In this document: piece after piece, positions 47,421 through 60,650 of the stretch
Position numbering within the stretch: the stretch's first letter is position 1
Layout: the number at the start of each line of letters is the position of its first letter
Assembly: GCF_964656455.1 (NCBI RefSeq)
Contig: NC_135717.1
Coordinates: 17,440,775-17,504,774 of the forward strand
Source of the DNA: Halichoerus grypus
Lineage: Eukaryota; Chordata; Mammalia; Carnivora; Phocidae
Length of the DNA: 64,000 nucleotides
Direction: 5' to 3'
Notes under the pieces: generated by a model
Told to the model about the DNA's origin: nothing
Database searches by the model: none
Seen by the model: only the letters and a program-made list of their open reading frames with translations
Made by a program: the position numbers and the translations under genes

Positions 47421-50400
47421 ACATGCACATGCACTTTAGAAGGAAAGACTTCATTTTTCCAAAACGTGTGGGTTTTATGACTAATTGACCTTACTTGAAT
47501 TCTTCCCCTAGGGAGGGAAAGTATATCCCTCTACCCCAGCGAGTTCGGGAAGGTCCCCGGGGAGGAGTTCGATGCAGTAGTTCCCGGGGTGGCCGGCCCG
47601 GCCTTAGCTCTTTGCCACCTCGTGGCCCTCACCACCTTGACAGTAGCAGCCCCGGCCCAGGTTCTGAGACACGTGGTATCAACGGAGGTGAGTTATGAAG
47701 CGGGCTTTTGTTGGGCGGGGGTTGGGGAAGAGGATAGTATGGAGGTGGGGAGGATAATTGAAAGGGGAGATGGGCTGGAAGGGTGATGCGTTGGTGATAA
47801 TGTAATAGCAGATACTCTGCCTCTTTTTTCTCATCTTAAAAAAAAAAAAAAATAGGCCCTTCCCGCATGTCCCCTAAGGCACAACGGCCTGTGAGAGGTG
47901 GTGCCAAGACTCTGTCCTCACCCAGCAGTAGGCCTTCTGGAGAAGCTTCTGCTCCGCCCCCTCCTGCAGGTAAAATTTCAGCAGTTATATGAAGAAATAG
48001 AAATGGGGGGGGGGCTGTAAATGTCAGTTGTTGAAATGCTGGGATGGGAGACAGTTTGAAGGTATAAGAGACGTTGGCGGGGGGAGTTGGATTTATGCTT
48101 TGTAGGGAAGAGTTTGTTTCCCTCATGTAGCAAAGCCCAGCTGGCTATGGGTTGTGTTTGGCTGGCAGATGTCTTTTGTTTAAATTAGTTATCAGGGTGC
48201 CTGGTTGGCTCAGTCGGTGGAGCATGCGACTCTTGATCTTAGGGTCGTGAGTTCAACCCCCACACTGGGCACAGAGCTTACTTTAAAAAAAAAAAAAAAC
48301 CAACTTTTTAGTTGTCAACATTTTGAAACAGGAGACAGAAAATTTCCAATTTCCAATTTCTTTGGAAATACAGAAAGTTCTGCAAACTCTGAATGTGTCT
48401 TACAGCATAACCCTATTTAGCTAGGACTGAGTTATGATTGCCTCTAAACATTCCAAACTTCTGTGCTGTTCACGAGTGTATCTTACGTGCTTATGTTAGC
48501 TGCCTTGTTCTTTTGGGCATTTAGGTTTGTGACCTTGCATATAAAAAAAAGGTGGATAAACTTTCCTTGGTGTTTCTGGCAGTTCCCTATGCCTCTTACT
48601 CACTGAACAGCAGTAACCATTGTACAGCTTTCCCTTTTCTTCCAGTGGGCCGGATGTACCCCCCGCGCTCTCCCAAGTCGGCTGCCCCTGCCCCAGTCTC
48701 AGCTTCCTGTCCTGATGCCCCCATGGGCTCGGCAGTACCGACCTCTTCGGCTTCTATCCCTGTGACATCATCAGTTGTGGATCCTGGAGTAGGCTCCATT
48801 TCCCCAGCTTCTCCAAAGATCTCATTGGCCCCCACAGATGGTAAGAGCCAGGTAGTTGAGGGCTTGTGGACAATATGAAGTGTGGTTCTGGACAGAAGGA
48901 CCTTCAGGCATATGTCTCTTCTTGCTCAGTAAAAGAACTTCCAGCCAAGGAACCTGGGAGAACTCTGGAGTCCCAGGAGCTGTCCCGGATAGCTGGGAAA
49001 GGTGAGGATTGGTTTTTTTGTTTGTTGTTTAGGTGTTTTTTGTTGTTGTTAAGATTTTATTAATTTGACAGAGAGAGTGGGTACAAGCAAGGGGAGAGGG
49101 TAAAGCAGGCTACCCGCTGAACAGGGATCCCTGGACCCTAGGATCAGGACCTGAGCCAAAGGCACATGCTTAACCGACTGAGCCACCCAGACGCCCCCCC
49201 GCTTTTTTTTGTTGTGTTTTGTTTTTTGTTTTTCTGAGGTGTAATGTCCTTTTGATTAGGGGAGCACTTCAGTTAGTAACAAGAGTTGTGGGGGTTCAGA
49301 AACAGTGTCTTGTCAGTTGTGTAATCCTAATTTGTCCTATAGGAATCTCAAGAGCTTTTTTTTTCCTCTTGTTTTCTTTGTCCTTTGGGGTACTGGTATT
49401 GTAGCCACCTTTGAGAAAAGAAATGTGATTTTTCTCCTTTTTTCCCTGTTTCTCATAGTTCCTGGCCTTCAGAATGAACAGAAACGCTTTCAACTGGAAG
49501 AACTGAGAAAGTTTGGGGCCCAGTTTAAGGTGAGAGGAGTGTGGGAGTGAGCCAGAGTGTTAGGATGAAGAGGGATGGAGGAGGCTTATAGAAGCAGCAC
49601 AGGACTAGGACCAGGTGGGAAAAGAGATGAGCAAGCAAGGATGCAAGAAGGGGTCCGGACCAGCTGTCTGGGTACTGTATGTGTGCTGCTCTCCTTCCAG
49701 CTGCAGCCCAGTAGCTCCCCTGAGACCAGCCTGGATCCTTTTCCTCCCCGGATCTTAAAGGAGGAGGCCAAAGGGAAAGAGAAGGAGGTTGATGGTTTAT
49801 TAACGTCAGAGCCAGTGGGGTCCCCAGTCTCCTCGAAGACGGAGTCCGTATCGGATAAGGAGGACAAGCCGCCCCTACCGCCGGCAGGAGGCACAGAGGG
49901 GCCCGAGCAGCCCCCGCCACCTTGCCCAAGCCAGACTGGCAGCCCCCCGGTGGGCCTCATCAAGGGAGACGACAAGGATGAGGGCCCGGTCGCTGAGTGA
50001 GTAGGATGGGGAGCTAGGTGGGTGTCAGGTGGGGAGAGGAGCAAGCCATGAGGATTGACTTTCTTGTTCTCTCACAGACAAGTGAAGAAGTCAACACTGA
50101 ACCCCAACGCCAAGGAGTTCAATCCCACAAAGCCTCTGCTGTCTGTGGTAAGATGGGATGGGCAGATGTGGATTGGTTTCCCCGAGGGAGGCTTGAGAGT
50201 GGGGTGATAGAGCACGGGGGAGGCGCTCTGAAAGTTGGGCTGCTCTGGGGAAAACAGGTGTCAGGCTTGGGGCGAGGGGTCATGATGTGTCTGGCAAGTG
50301 TTTATGTGTTTCTCCCTGAGGTTTAGCGTTCGTGTGTTGGGGTAGTTGTGAGCATGGGTTTCATTCAGGCCCCTGATTTGGCTTGAACTCCTCTACTTAA

Positions 50401-53400
50401 AAAAAAAAAAAAAACAACTTGGTGATCACGGACAAGCCATTTAACTTTTCTGCCTTGATTTCCTTACCTCTAATTTGAGAATACCCGTCTCATGGGGTCC
50501 GATGTGAGGCTTAACCAAGACGCAGGGTAGAATGTGTTGCTAGGAGAGGCGTACAAAAACCGAACTTCGTGTTCTCCTTTGTCTCTTACAGAATAAATCC
50601 ACCAGTACCCCGACTTCTCCGGGGCCCCGGACTCATTCAACTCCCTCCATCCCGGTGCTGACAGCAGGCCAGAGTGGGCTCTACAGCCCCCAGTACATTT
50701 CCTACATACCTCAGATCCACATGGGACCAGCTGTTCAGGTAAGAGGAAAGACTGAGGGGCGCCTGGGTGGCTCAGTCGTTAGGCGGCTGCCTTCGGCTCA
50801 GGTCATGATCCCCGAGTCCTGGGATCGAGCCCTGCATCGGGCTCCCTGCTCAAGCGGGAGGCCTGCTTCTCCCTCTCGCACTCCCCCTGCTTGTGTTCCA
50901 GCTCTCGCTGTCTCTGTCTCTGTCAAATAAATAAATTAATTAATTAATTAAAAAAAAAAAAAAAAAAGAGGAAAGACTGAGCAGCTCCGGGCTAAGAGGC
51001 TGGGTTGGGCTGCTGAGGGCCAGGTGAGGCCTGGTGAGGGCATTTGTGAGCAAGCTGTTGAGCTTCGTCTGTGTTCTTGTCCGTAGGCACCTCAGATGTA
51101 TCCATACCCTGTATCCAATTCTGTGCCTGGACAGCAGGGCAAGTACCGGGGAGCAAAAGGTGAGCAGAGTTGGCAGGGCTGGTCGGCGGGGCTGCCAGGT
51201 TGCCTCCTGGCAGATGGAGCTTGAGCTCAGCACTCTTTCCCCTACCCCAGGCTCCCTGCCCCCCCAGCGCTCGGACCAACACCAGCCAGCCTCAGCCCCT
51301 CCGATGATGCAGGCCGCCGCCGCTGCTGGCCCACCTCTGGTGGCTGCCACGCCGTACTCTTCCTACATCCCTTACACCCCACAGCAGTTCCCGGGCCAGC
51401 CCGCTATGATGCAGCCCATGGCCCACTACCCCTCGCAGGTAACTGAGGCACGGGGGGGGGGGGGGGGGGGAGTTGGGGGACAGAGCGAAGGATCAACCTC
51501 TGTTCCATCACCCAGACTCAGGCTTCCATCCTGGCTCTGGTAGGATCCGTAGCAAGGCATCGCTACTCTCTGAAGTATAGATCACGTAGCGTCTCCTGGC
51601 TGGGGTCGTTGTGAACTAGAAATGGTGGTTTTGACAAGGACGGGGTGGTGCTGTGCACGGGTTCCCGGGCAGCAGGATGTGCCGACCGCTTCTCTCCTTG
51701 CCCCTCCAGCCGGTGTTTGCCCCCATGCTTCAGAGCAACCCACGCATGCTGACGTCGGGGAGCCATCCCCAGGCCATTGTGTCGTCCTCCACCCCTCAGT
51801 ACCCTTCTGCAGAGCAGCCCACCCCCCAAGCCCTCTATGGTGAGTTCTGTGCCGTTCTTCTTGGACCTTGCTCCTCAGCCCCCTCTGGTGTGCTTGGCAC
51901 TGATTCTCTCCCTCTTTCCTGCTGTAGCCACTGTTCACCAGTCCTATCCACACCATGCCACGCAGCTCCATGCCCACCAGCCGCAGCCGGCCACCACACC
52001 TACTGGGAGCCAGCCGCAGTCCCAGCATGCGGCCCCCAGTCCCGTCCAGGTGCCTGCCATGGGAGATCCGAGTGGTTGGGGCAGGAACAGGTGGCTGGAA
52101 GAGGGGGATAGAGTTCGAGGGGTCATTCCCCAGCGGGAGAGGATCAGAGGTCTGGGTGGTAGGCCTGGTACCTGAGGAGTGGGGTGGCACTCACCCTTCC
52201 CCTCCCCCTAACAGCACCAGGCGGGGCAGGCCCCACACCTGGGCAGTGGACAGCCACAGCAGAATCTGTACCACCCAGGGGCCCTGACAGGCACGCCGCC
52301 TTCTCTGCCACCGGGACCTTCTGCCCAGTCCCCTCAGAGCAGCTTCCCCCAACCAGCCGCTGTATATGCCATCCATGCCCATCAGCAGCTGCCCCACGGC
52401 TTCACCAACATGGCCCATGTTACCCAGGTAAGAACCCCAGGGACTTGCTTCCTGGGGCTGTCCTGTTCCTGAATCCTTGTGCTCCTTTCCTGAGTGCTCT
52501 TAACACCAGGATTCTCAGAGCCCACGTCTAGCTTCTGGGGTGCTCACGGCTGTTTTTTTCTCCGCAGGCCCATGTCCAAACTGGAATCACAGCAGCCCCG
52601 CCCCCTCACCCTGGGGCTCCCCACCCGCCCCAGGTGATGCTGCTGCACCCACCCCAGAGCCATGGGGGCCCCCCCCAAGGCGCGGTGCCCCAGAGTGGGG
52701 TGCCTGCACTCTCAGCTTCCACACCCTCACCCTACCCCTACATCGGACACCCCCAAGGTGAGCAGCCTGGCCAGGCGCCTGGATTTCCAGGAGGAGCCGA
52801 TGACAGGATTCGTGAGTTCTCGTTAGCTGGGGGAATTTGGCATGGAAGAGCTGACGGGCTGCAGGTGGGGCAGGATGCACGGGTTCTGGGAGGGGAGTGA
52901 GGGGTCTTGGAGGCAGGGCTGTCCCACAGGGCGCCCGCCGACCTGCACCTGTCTGTGAAGTATGTAGGGTGGGCAGAAGCCACAGTCGCCGCCGCCAGGG
53001 GCTTGCTCCTGGCTCTGTCCTTTGCTTCCCTCCGTCCTCGCTCAGTTGTGATCCAGCAGCCCCCCTCCCCACTGCCTCCCCAGCTCTCAGTGACCCCGAC
53101 TGTCTCCTGACTTAGCCGAGGTAAGGTCAGCGCAGCAGACAGGGCCAGGCTGGGGTGTGGGGGGCTGAGCTGGGCACACGAGTAAGGGCTCTCGCTCACT
53201 GGGAAACAGCGATTGATCTGTGCTTCTGACAGCCCCATGAGACACCTTGAGGAGGCCGCTCCTACCCAAACACTCCCCCCACACCCCACACTGGACGGCA
53301 TTGGATGAAGGGACAGCTGCTTGGGTTCTAATGCTCCTGCTCTCTTCTCTTTCCCCTCCAACCAGTTCAATCTCATCCCTCCCAGCAGCTCCCCTTCCAC

Positions 53401-53415
53401 CCCCCGGGGAACTGA
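41873..53415 (+). CDS. ATXN2L: ATXN2L, ataxin-2-like protein (complete, 23 coding exons)
   Basis: RNA-binding paralogue of ataxin-2 found in mRNPs, stress granules and P-bodies. Coding exons: 41873-42171, 43675-43711, 43893-43949, 44037-44108, 44463-44613, 45218-45342, 46177-46268, 46686-46886, 47512-47687, 47856-47969, 48646-48840, 48930-49001, 49459-49529, 49701-49996, 50078-50147, 50592-50738, 51087-51159, 51251-51438, 51710-51839, 51928-52049, 52215-52427, 52568-52757, 53366-53415. All have GT/AG and join in frame to 3,141 nt (1,046 residues). Order: a Pro/Gln-rich N-terminus; an LSm fold at about 113-205 (MLHFLTAVVGSTCDVKVKNG); LsmAD at about 248-345; an RG-rich patch (about 360-390); the PAM2 poly(A)-binding-protein motif at about 655-668 (STLNPNAKEFNP); then a long Pro/Gln/Ser-rich tail ending HPQVQSHPSQQLPFHPPGN. 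The ATG in MLKPQ is used by convention of the family; the frame upstream is also open. Confidence 0.96.
42573..42651 (+). promoter_or_regulatory. ATXN2L: Cluster of three CCAAT boxes in ATXN2L intron 1
   Basis: CCAATGG at 42,573, 42,614 and 42,647, all in the same direction, with repeated 'ggtccccggc' before the first two. The NF-Y-type spacing (41 and 33 bp) suggests a secondary promoter or enhancer element. Function is inferred. Confidence 0.5.
43034..43045 (+). promoter_or_regulatory. ATXN2L: NRF1-like motif in ATXN2L intron 1
   Basis: tgcgcaggcgca fits the NRF1 half-site pair GCGCANGCGC in one form. A weaker cgcaggcgca-type copy lies at about 42,974. Confidence 0.4.
44737..44937 (-). mobile_element. 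SINEC, antisense, in ATXN2L intron 5
   Basis: T-rich left side to gagccacccaagcaccct. Opposite in direction to the gene. Confidence 0.93.
46995..47085 (-). mobile_element. MIR-like fragment in ATXN2L intron 8
   Basis: 'caggtttaagaattgaggcc' and 'agtagtttgtccagggtaac' follow the reverse MIR pattern. Confidence 0.5.
47392..47417. repeat. (GT)n microsatellite in ATXN2L intron 8
   Basis: About 13 GT units. Confidence 0.95.
48194..48300 (+). mobile_element. Older tRNA-Lys-type SINE, short form, in ATXN2L intron 10
   Basis: 'gggtgcctggttggctcagt' and 'agggtcgtgagttcaacccc' with an A tail and no CT-rich body. It is the same short subtype as the one at 36,011. Confidence 0.85.
49047..49199 (-). 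mobile_element. SINEC, antisense, in ATXN2L intron 12
   Basis: Diverged copy with a shortened body, ending gagccacccagacgcccc. Confidence 0.9.
50420..50500 (+). mobile_element. MIR fragment in ATXN2L intron 15
   Basis: 'gacaagccatttaacttttc' followed by 'gccttgatttccttacctct' is the MIR core. Confidence 0.65.
50757..50965 (+). mobile_element. SINEC, sense, in ATXN2L intron 16
   Basis: Target-site duplication aagaggaaagactgag on both sides. Tail is (TTAA)n then A18. Confidence 0.96.
51452..51470 (+). repeat. ATXN2L: G19 homopolymer next to an ATXN2L splice donor
   Basis: Nineteen consecutive G on the transcribed-sense strand, 13 bp downstream of the exon 18 donor (51,439). Confidence 0.9.
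52568..52900 (+). CDS. ATXN2L: ATXN2L alternative 3' end: read-through of the last-but-one donor
   Basis: If the GTGAGC donor at 52,758 is not used, the frame of exon 22 stays open for 47 more codons into the intron (GEQPGQAPGFPGG...DARVLGGE) and stops at 52,898-52,900. This matches an alternative C-terminus known for ATXN2L. Further exon-like text with an open frame at about 53,041-53,110 follows, so the region 52,758-53,365 is used by several isoforms. Relative usage cannot be judged from sequence. Confidence 0.75.
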   Translation, partial: AHVQTGITAAPPPHPGAPHPPQVMLLHPPQSHGGPPQGAVPQSGVPALSASTPSPYPYIGHPQGEQPGQAPGFPGGADDRIREFSLAGGIWHGRADGLQVGQDARVLGGE

Positions 53416-53861
53416 AGATTGTCCTGGCCGCGACCTGAGACCTCCATGAGTGGAGGGAAGAGTGATCTATGTCTCTTCCCCCAGCAGCTCGGACCAGTCC
53501 CAGCCCCCCAATCCCCCCTTTCCCCCGGGGGAGCTGGGGAATTCCTGCCAAGCACCTTGAAGGGGAGGGGCCTTGAAGTGGGCAGGGCCAGGGTCCAGCG
53601 GGGGTGGGGGGTTCCTGCTCTGCCCCTGCCCATCCCCACCCCATCTTGCCCTCCCATCCTCTCATCTATCCCCCGCTGGAGACGGAAGATCTTTTATTTT
53701 CTATTATTTATAACCTCAGACTTGGGCCCCCTGTTTCTTTTCTTCCCCATTAACTTGAGTGACCTGCGTGAGAGACAGACAGACAGATGCCCCACACAAG
53801 GATGGTTGGACAAGGACTTTTACTTTTTATTACATAAAAATATTAAAAAAAATTAAAAAAA

Positions 53862-53867
53862 AATAAA
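53862..53867 (+). terminator. ATXN2L: ATXN2L polyadenylation signal (AATAAA)
   Basis: Lies in an A-rich stretch about 450 bp after the stop. An additional 'tacataaaaatattaaa' precedes it. The 3' UTR is therefore about 0.45 kb. Confidence 0.85.
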
Positions 53868-53889
53868 ATTTTAAACTAACTTAACCTGC

Positions 53890-55693
53890 CTCTGGTTTCC
53901 AGTGGAGAACAGTAAGATGGTAGCTGTCTAGTCTTAGGAGGCCTGAGGTGGCTCCCAGCAGTGGGGAAAATGCAGAACAGGCTGAGGATGCTTGCTGCCC
54001 TGTCACTGGGTGACTTTGCTCTCACCTTGATGTTGGTCTCATCGTGAGGTGCAGTTTCAAGTTCTTATTGCTAGTGTAAGTACTTCATTAATTTCTTCTC
54101 TTTACACCAAAAAACGTTAGTGATTTTGGTCGCTGGAAACAAAGGCCTGCCCGGAGCCCAGCTGAGAGGTGGTGTGTGCAGGTGGGCACTGCAAAGATGA
54201 AGCCACTGGCAGAGGGGAGACGGCTGGAATGAGGAGCCTGGTTTAGGGGAGCAAGAGCTAAACCGGGGGCTAAATGGCACGAATGGAAGAGCCAGGTATG
54301 GGATGTAGAAATGACACGTTGCAGAAGTGTTTGGTTATTTCCAAGGAAACATTGCAATTTTTTACTGCATGTCCTGGCCTTGGTTTTCTTGTCTTCTAAG
54401 TAAAGATCACTTTCCTCTTAGAGCATCGAGGGGGTAGGGCTGGTACTCATGGGTAGGTGGGGGTTTCAGCTGGGACCAAAGCCAGAGAAGATGGGCTGAG
54501 AGCAGGGCAGGAAAAGTGAAGGGTTACGTACTGGGGAAGAGATCCAAGGTGTGAGGGTCTGAAACCAGGTAATGGGTGGGCATGATGGGGCGGCTGGCTT
54601 ACATAGAGGTAAGCGAGAACAAATGTGCAGGGTTGTAGAAGAGCTCTCTTAAAGGATGGGAGTTGCAGCTGGGGGGCAGTGATGGAAAAAGCAGCAGCAA
54701 GAAAGCCAGCCAGGCTCAGGACATCTCAGGTGCAGATGGAGCGGTCTCCCCAATACAGAGATGGGACTGCAGTGCTTACCGGGTGGTCCTGAGGCTTGGG
54801 GTGGGTGGAGGGTGGGTCCTAGGAATCTCTTGAAACCCGGCCTCACCTCAGACACCGAGGGTAAAGCAAACCTGCCCTATCGCGTTTGTGTGAAGCTCTT
54901 CCTTTTGTCCTTTTCTTGAGCCCACTTCTCTGCCTCTGCTGTGAAGCCATAGATTTGTGACTCAAAACAGCTCTCGGGTTGGGCCTAAGAGCCTCCCCGC
55001 TCTGGGTGGCTGATCAGTGCTGAATATACTCATTTGTCAGGAAGTAAGGTTGAAAGAAGTGTTTGTTAATCCCTGCTGAAAGTTAACCTTCTGTTGTCCT
55101 GGCCAGTCGTTTCAAGTTTTTAAATACCTATTCAGCATTTTACCCCCTACACATTTGATAAGTCCTTATCTTAATTTTAAGTCTCAGAAAACTTCAGTTT
55201 GTAACTTCTCACTCCTGTGTTTGGAATTGGTGATATATAGGGGGGACAACCCATCGAGCACAGAGACTTAATTAAAAAGAGGGTCCTGATAAAGTGCTGG
55301 GTGTCGGTTCTAGAGGTGAGACACAGTCCCCAGTATCCTAGAGCTTAGACAAGGGCGGGTAGACATTAACGGCCTTCGTGAGCAGTCCGAGAGGATAGGA
55401 GGTGGGTTTGGCATCTCTGAACCCACGCTTGCTCCGAGGGCGAAGTCCCCAGTTTCTCCCATAGGACAGCCAACAATCCTACCTAGTGTTTTGCTAGGCA
55501 GCCACACCAACTTCACTAGACCAACTTTCCTCCTTTTCCCAAGTTGTCTGAGCAGTCCTGACAGGAGCTTTAAGACAGGAGCTTTTCCAAACGGCACCAC
55601 AGAGAGAAACCGAGGGATGTGTGCTAGGTTCCATGTTTCTACTCCCCCATCCTCTCCAACTTAGACAAAGGACACAAGACACAATGTCCCTCA
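53890..55693. other. Gap between convergent ATXN2L and TUFM; no gene seen
   Basis: Single-copy-looking sequence of about 1.8 kb without recognisable SINEs, LINEs or exons. Only the two gene ends border it. Confidence 0.7.
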
Positions 55694-55709
55694 CTATTCA
55701 CAGAACAGT

Positions 55710-55715
55710 TTATTG
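55710..55715 (-). terminator. TUFM: TUFM polyadenylation signal (AATAAA, - strand)
   Basis: tttatt on the + strand, 165 bp beyond the TUFM stop codon. Implies a short 3' UTR ending near 55,695. Confidence 0.85.
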
Positions 55716-55879
55716 ACCTACCTCACCTGGCAGGCCCTGGGGCCCCTCCTGGCCAGGGGAAGTGTCAGGTGAGCTGCACTGCTGGGCGCAGCCCGGGCCC
55801 TTGGGGAGGGGGCTGCAGCAGCGGGAGAGAACTTGGGCCAGTGCAGCCTTCAATGCCAGAGTCTGAGCAGAGTCCAGAC

Positions 55880-59151
<3,272 letters not shown>

Positions 59152-59510
59152 TGTGGTCGTACTCGCGCCCCGAGTACCGGGCCCCGGGCGCCCGCGCGTG
59201 CAAAAAGGAAAGGGCACGGGCGACTGGAGGTCACTTCCGGCGGAAGTGAAGGCCCGGAGGGCAAGTCTGGGTCCCTCTAGCCTCCAGTTTTTATGGCCAT
59301 CTTACGACTTCCGGGCGTGGGACCAAAGACGACACCAGGAAGGGGCTGGTGTCTCGGGGGCGGGGAGGGAGGGGGACGGTTTCCAAGGCGCTCTCGGGCC
59401 TCGCGGACGGACGGGAGCAAAGCGGTTCTCTCTGGCGGCGCGGGGAAGCGACGTGAAGCGTCCCGTCGAGCACCAGCGCCCCGGAGGCTCATGGGCGTTG
59501 TAGTTCTCGG
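59152..59510. promoter_or_regulatory. Divergent CpG-rich promoter of TUFM (and probably SH2B1)
   Basis: GC-rich, TATA-less. Contains a perfect palindrome of two ETS sites, cacttccggcggaagtg, at 59,232-59,248; a YY1-like ggccatctt at 59,295-59,303; another ETS site acttccgg at 59,307-59,314; and a ZNF143/THAP11-like tgggcgttgtagt at 59,492-59,504 (one mismatch to TGGGARTTGTAGT). This composition is usual for bidirectional housekeeping promoters. Transcription start positions are not visible. Confidence 0.7.
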
Positions 59511-59711
59511 GGCGGCGCGCTGTGTTTGCGCTGGGCGTGGGAGTCAGGTAGAGCTAGGCAGGGCCCGGAGTGAGGGTGCCGGCCTCCCGGAGGCCGACGT
59601 GGCGGCTCCGGCGCGGCCTGCTCGTGAGCGTCCTGGCCCAGAGCCCCGTGGAGTCCGACCCACTGCGCGGGTCTGGCGAGAGATCTGGCGGCCGTTGAGC
59701 CGCCGCTGGAG
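59500..59711 (+). other. SH2B1: Probable 5' non-coding first exon of SH2B1
   Basis: By synteny the next gene is SH2B1 on the + strand, and in human one of its 5' exons starts a few hundred bases from TUFM. Here a CpG-rich stretch ends at a good donor, GGAG|GTAGGA (59,712). The exon start is only a guess placed after the ZNF143-like site. No SH2B1 coding exon is present in the window, so the protein's role as an SH2/PH adaptor for JAK2 and insulin signalling is from family knowledge. Confidence 0.45.
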
Positions 59712-59794
59712 GTAGGACCAGGCCCTACGGCCAGACTGAGGGAGACGGGCCTGGGAGCCATGCGCGGGTGGGGCGCAAGTGTGACCCATCTCTC

Positions 59795-59880
59795 CGCGGA
59801 GCCTTTGTTTTCTTATCTGTAAAATGGGAACAGTAGTATCTACCTCATGGGGAGATTCTGACGTCTGGCTCTGAGAGAAA
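59795..59880 (+). mobile_element. MIR fragment
   Basis: 'tttgttttcttatctgtaaa' followed by 'atgggaacagtagtatctac' and 'ctcatgg' is the MIR 3' core. Confidence 0.75.
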
Positions 59881-60559
59881 TGAGCTGGACAAGAGGCGGG
59901 AATGGAGGCCAGGGGACTCTAGGTCCCACAGTCCCTGACCGTCAAATACCCCCCCTCCTGGCTCACAGCCTGCGGGGACAGACAGCTTTGCCGTCCACCC
60001 CTGGGTCCCCTCAGCAGGCCAGGGACTAATTCCCTTGATCGTCGCCCCACCCGCCCACCTGGTTATACAGATGATACGCAGGGTGAGGGACCGGCCTCAG
60101 GTGCCTGTATACGCAGCCTGAGTCTTGTTCCCTCGGTGGCCCCCGCACCGAACACAGAGCGGGGCACCCAGCGGGCGCTCAGGGAATTTGTGTTGACTGA
60201 ATGAGTGAGTGCAAGGCTAGCATATGACCTTTAACTTTAACATCCATCATCTCATCACCCTGGGATGAGAACAGCAGCTGCTTAACCCTGATGGATGTTT
60301 CCCGAACTCATCAGATCCTAAGACTCCGTGGACGGTTTTTGGTTTCAAATAGATGCCCTAATTCCTCCCTTGAAAATTATGATTCAGGAGGGTCTGAGCA
60401 CAGAGAGGGAAAGTGTATTTATTTATAACACACACGGTTTCCCAAGCTCGAAGGAGTTTGGGAAACTCAGAGCTAGAGCTCTGCATGGATCAGGCGTTGT
60501 GCAAATGCTTCGGATTGGTTCACATTCAGCGCACCCTGTGTTACCCTGTGTGGTTGCAG

Positions 60560-60650
60560 CTATTCTTTCCCGCATTTTACAGGTGAGAAAACGGAGCATC
60601 AGGGTGATTTAGGAACCCAATCCAAGTGAACTCCAAAAAAGTGTGCACTT
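60560..60650 (-). mobile_element. MIR fragment, antisense
   Basis: 'cgcattttacaggtgagaaa' and 'acggagcatcagggtgattt' match the reversed MIR core. Confidence 0.65.

Noticed and set aside
52587..53665. Long minus-strand open frames over the ATXN2L 3' end (up to 220 residues)
   Set aside because: They overlap ATXN2L exons and GC-rich introns, lack recognisable protein and are explained by base composition.
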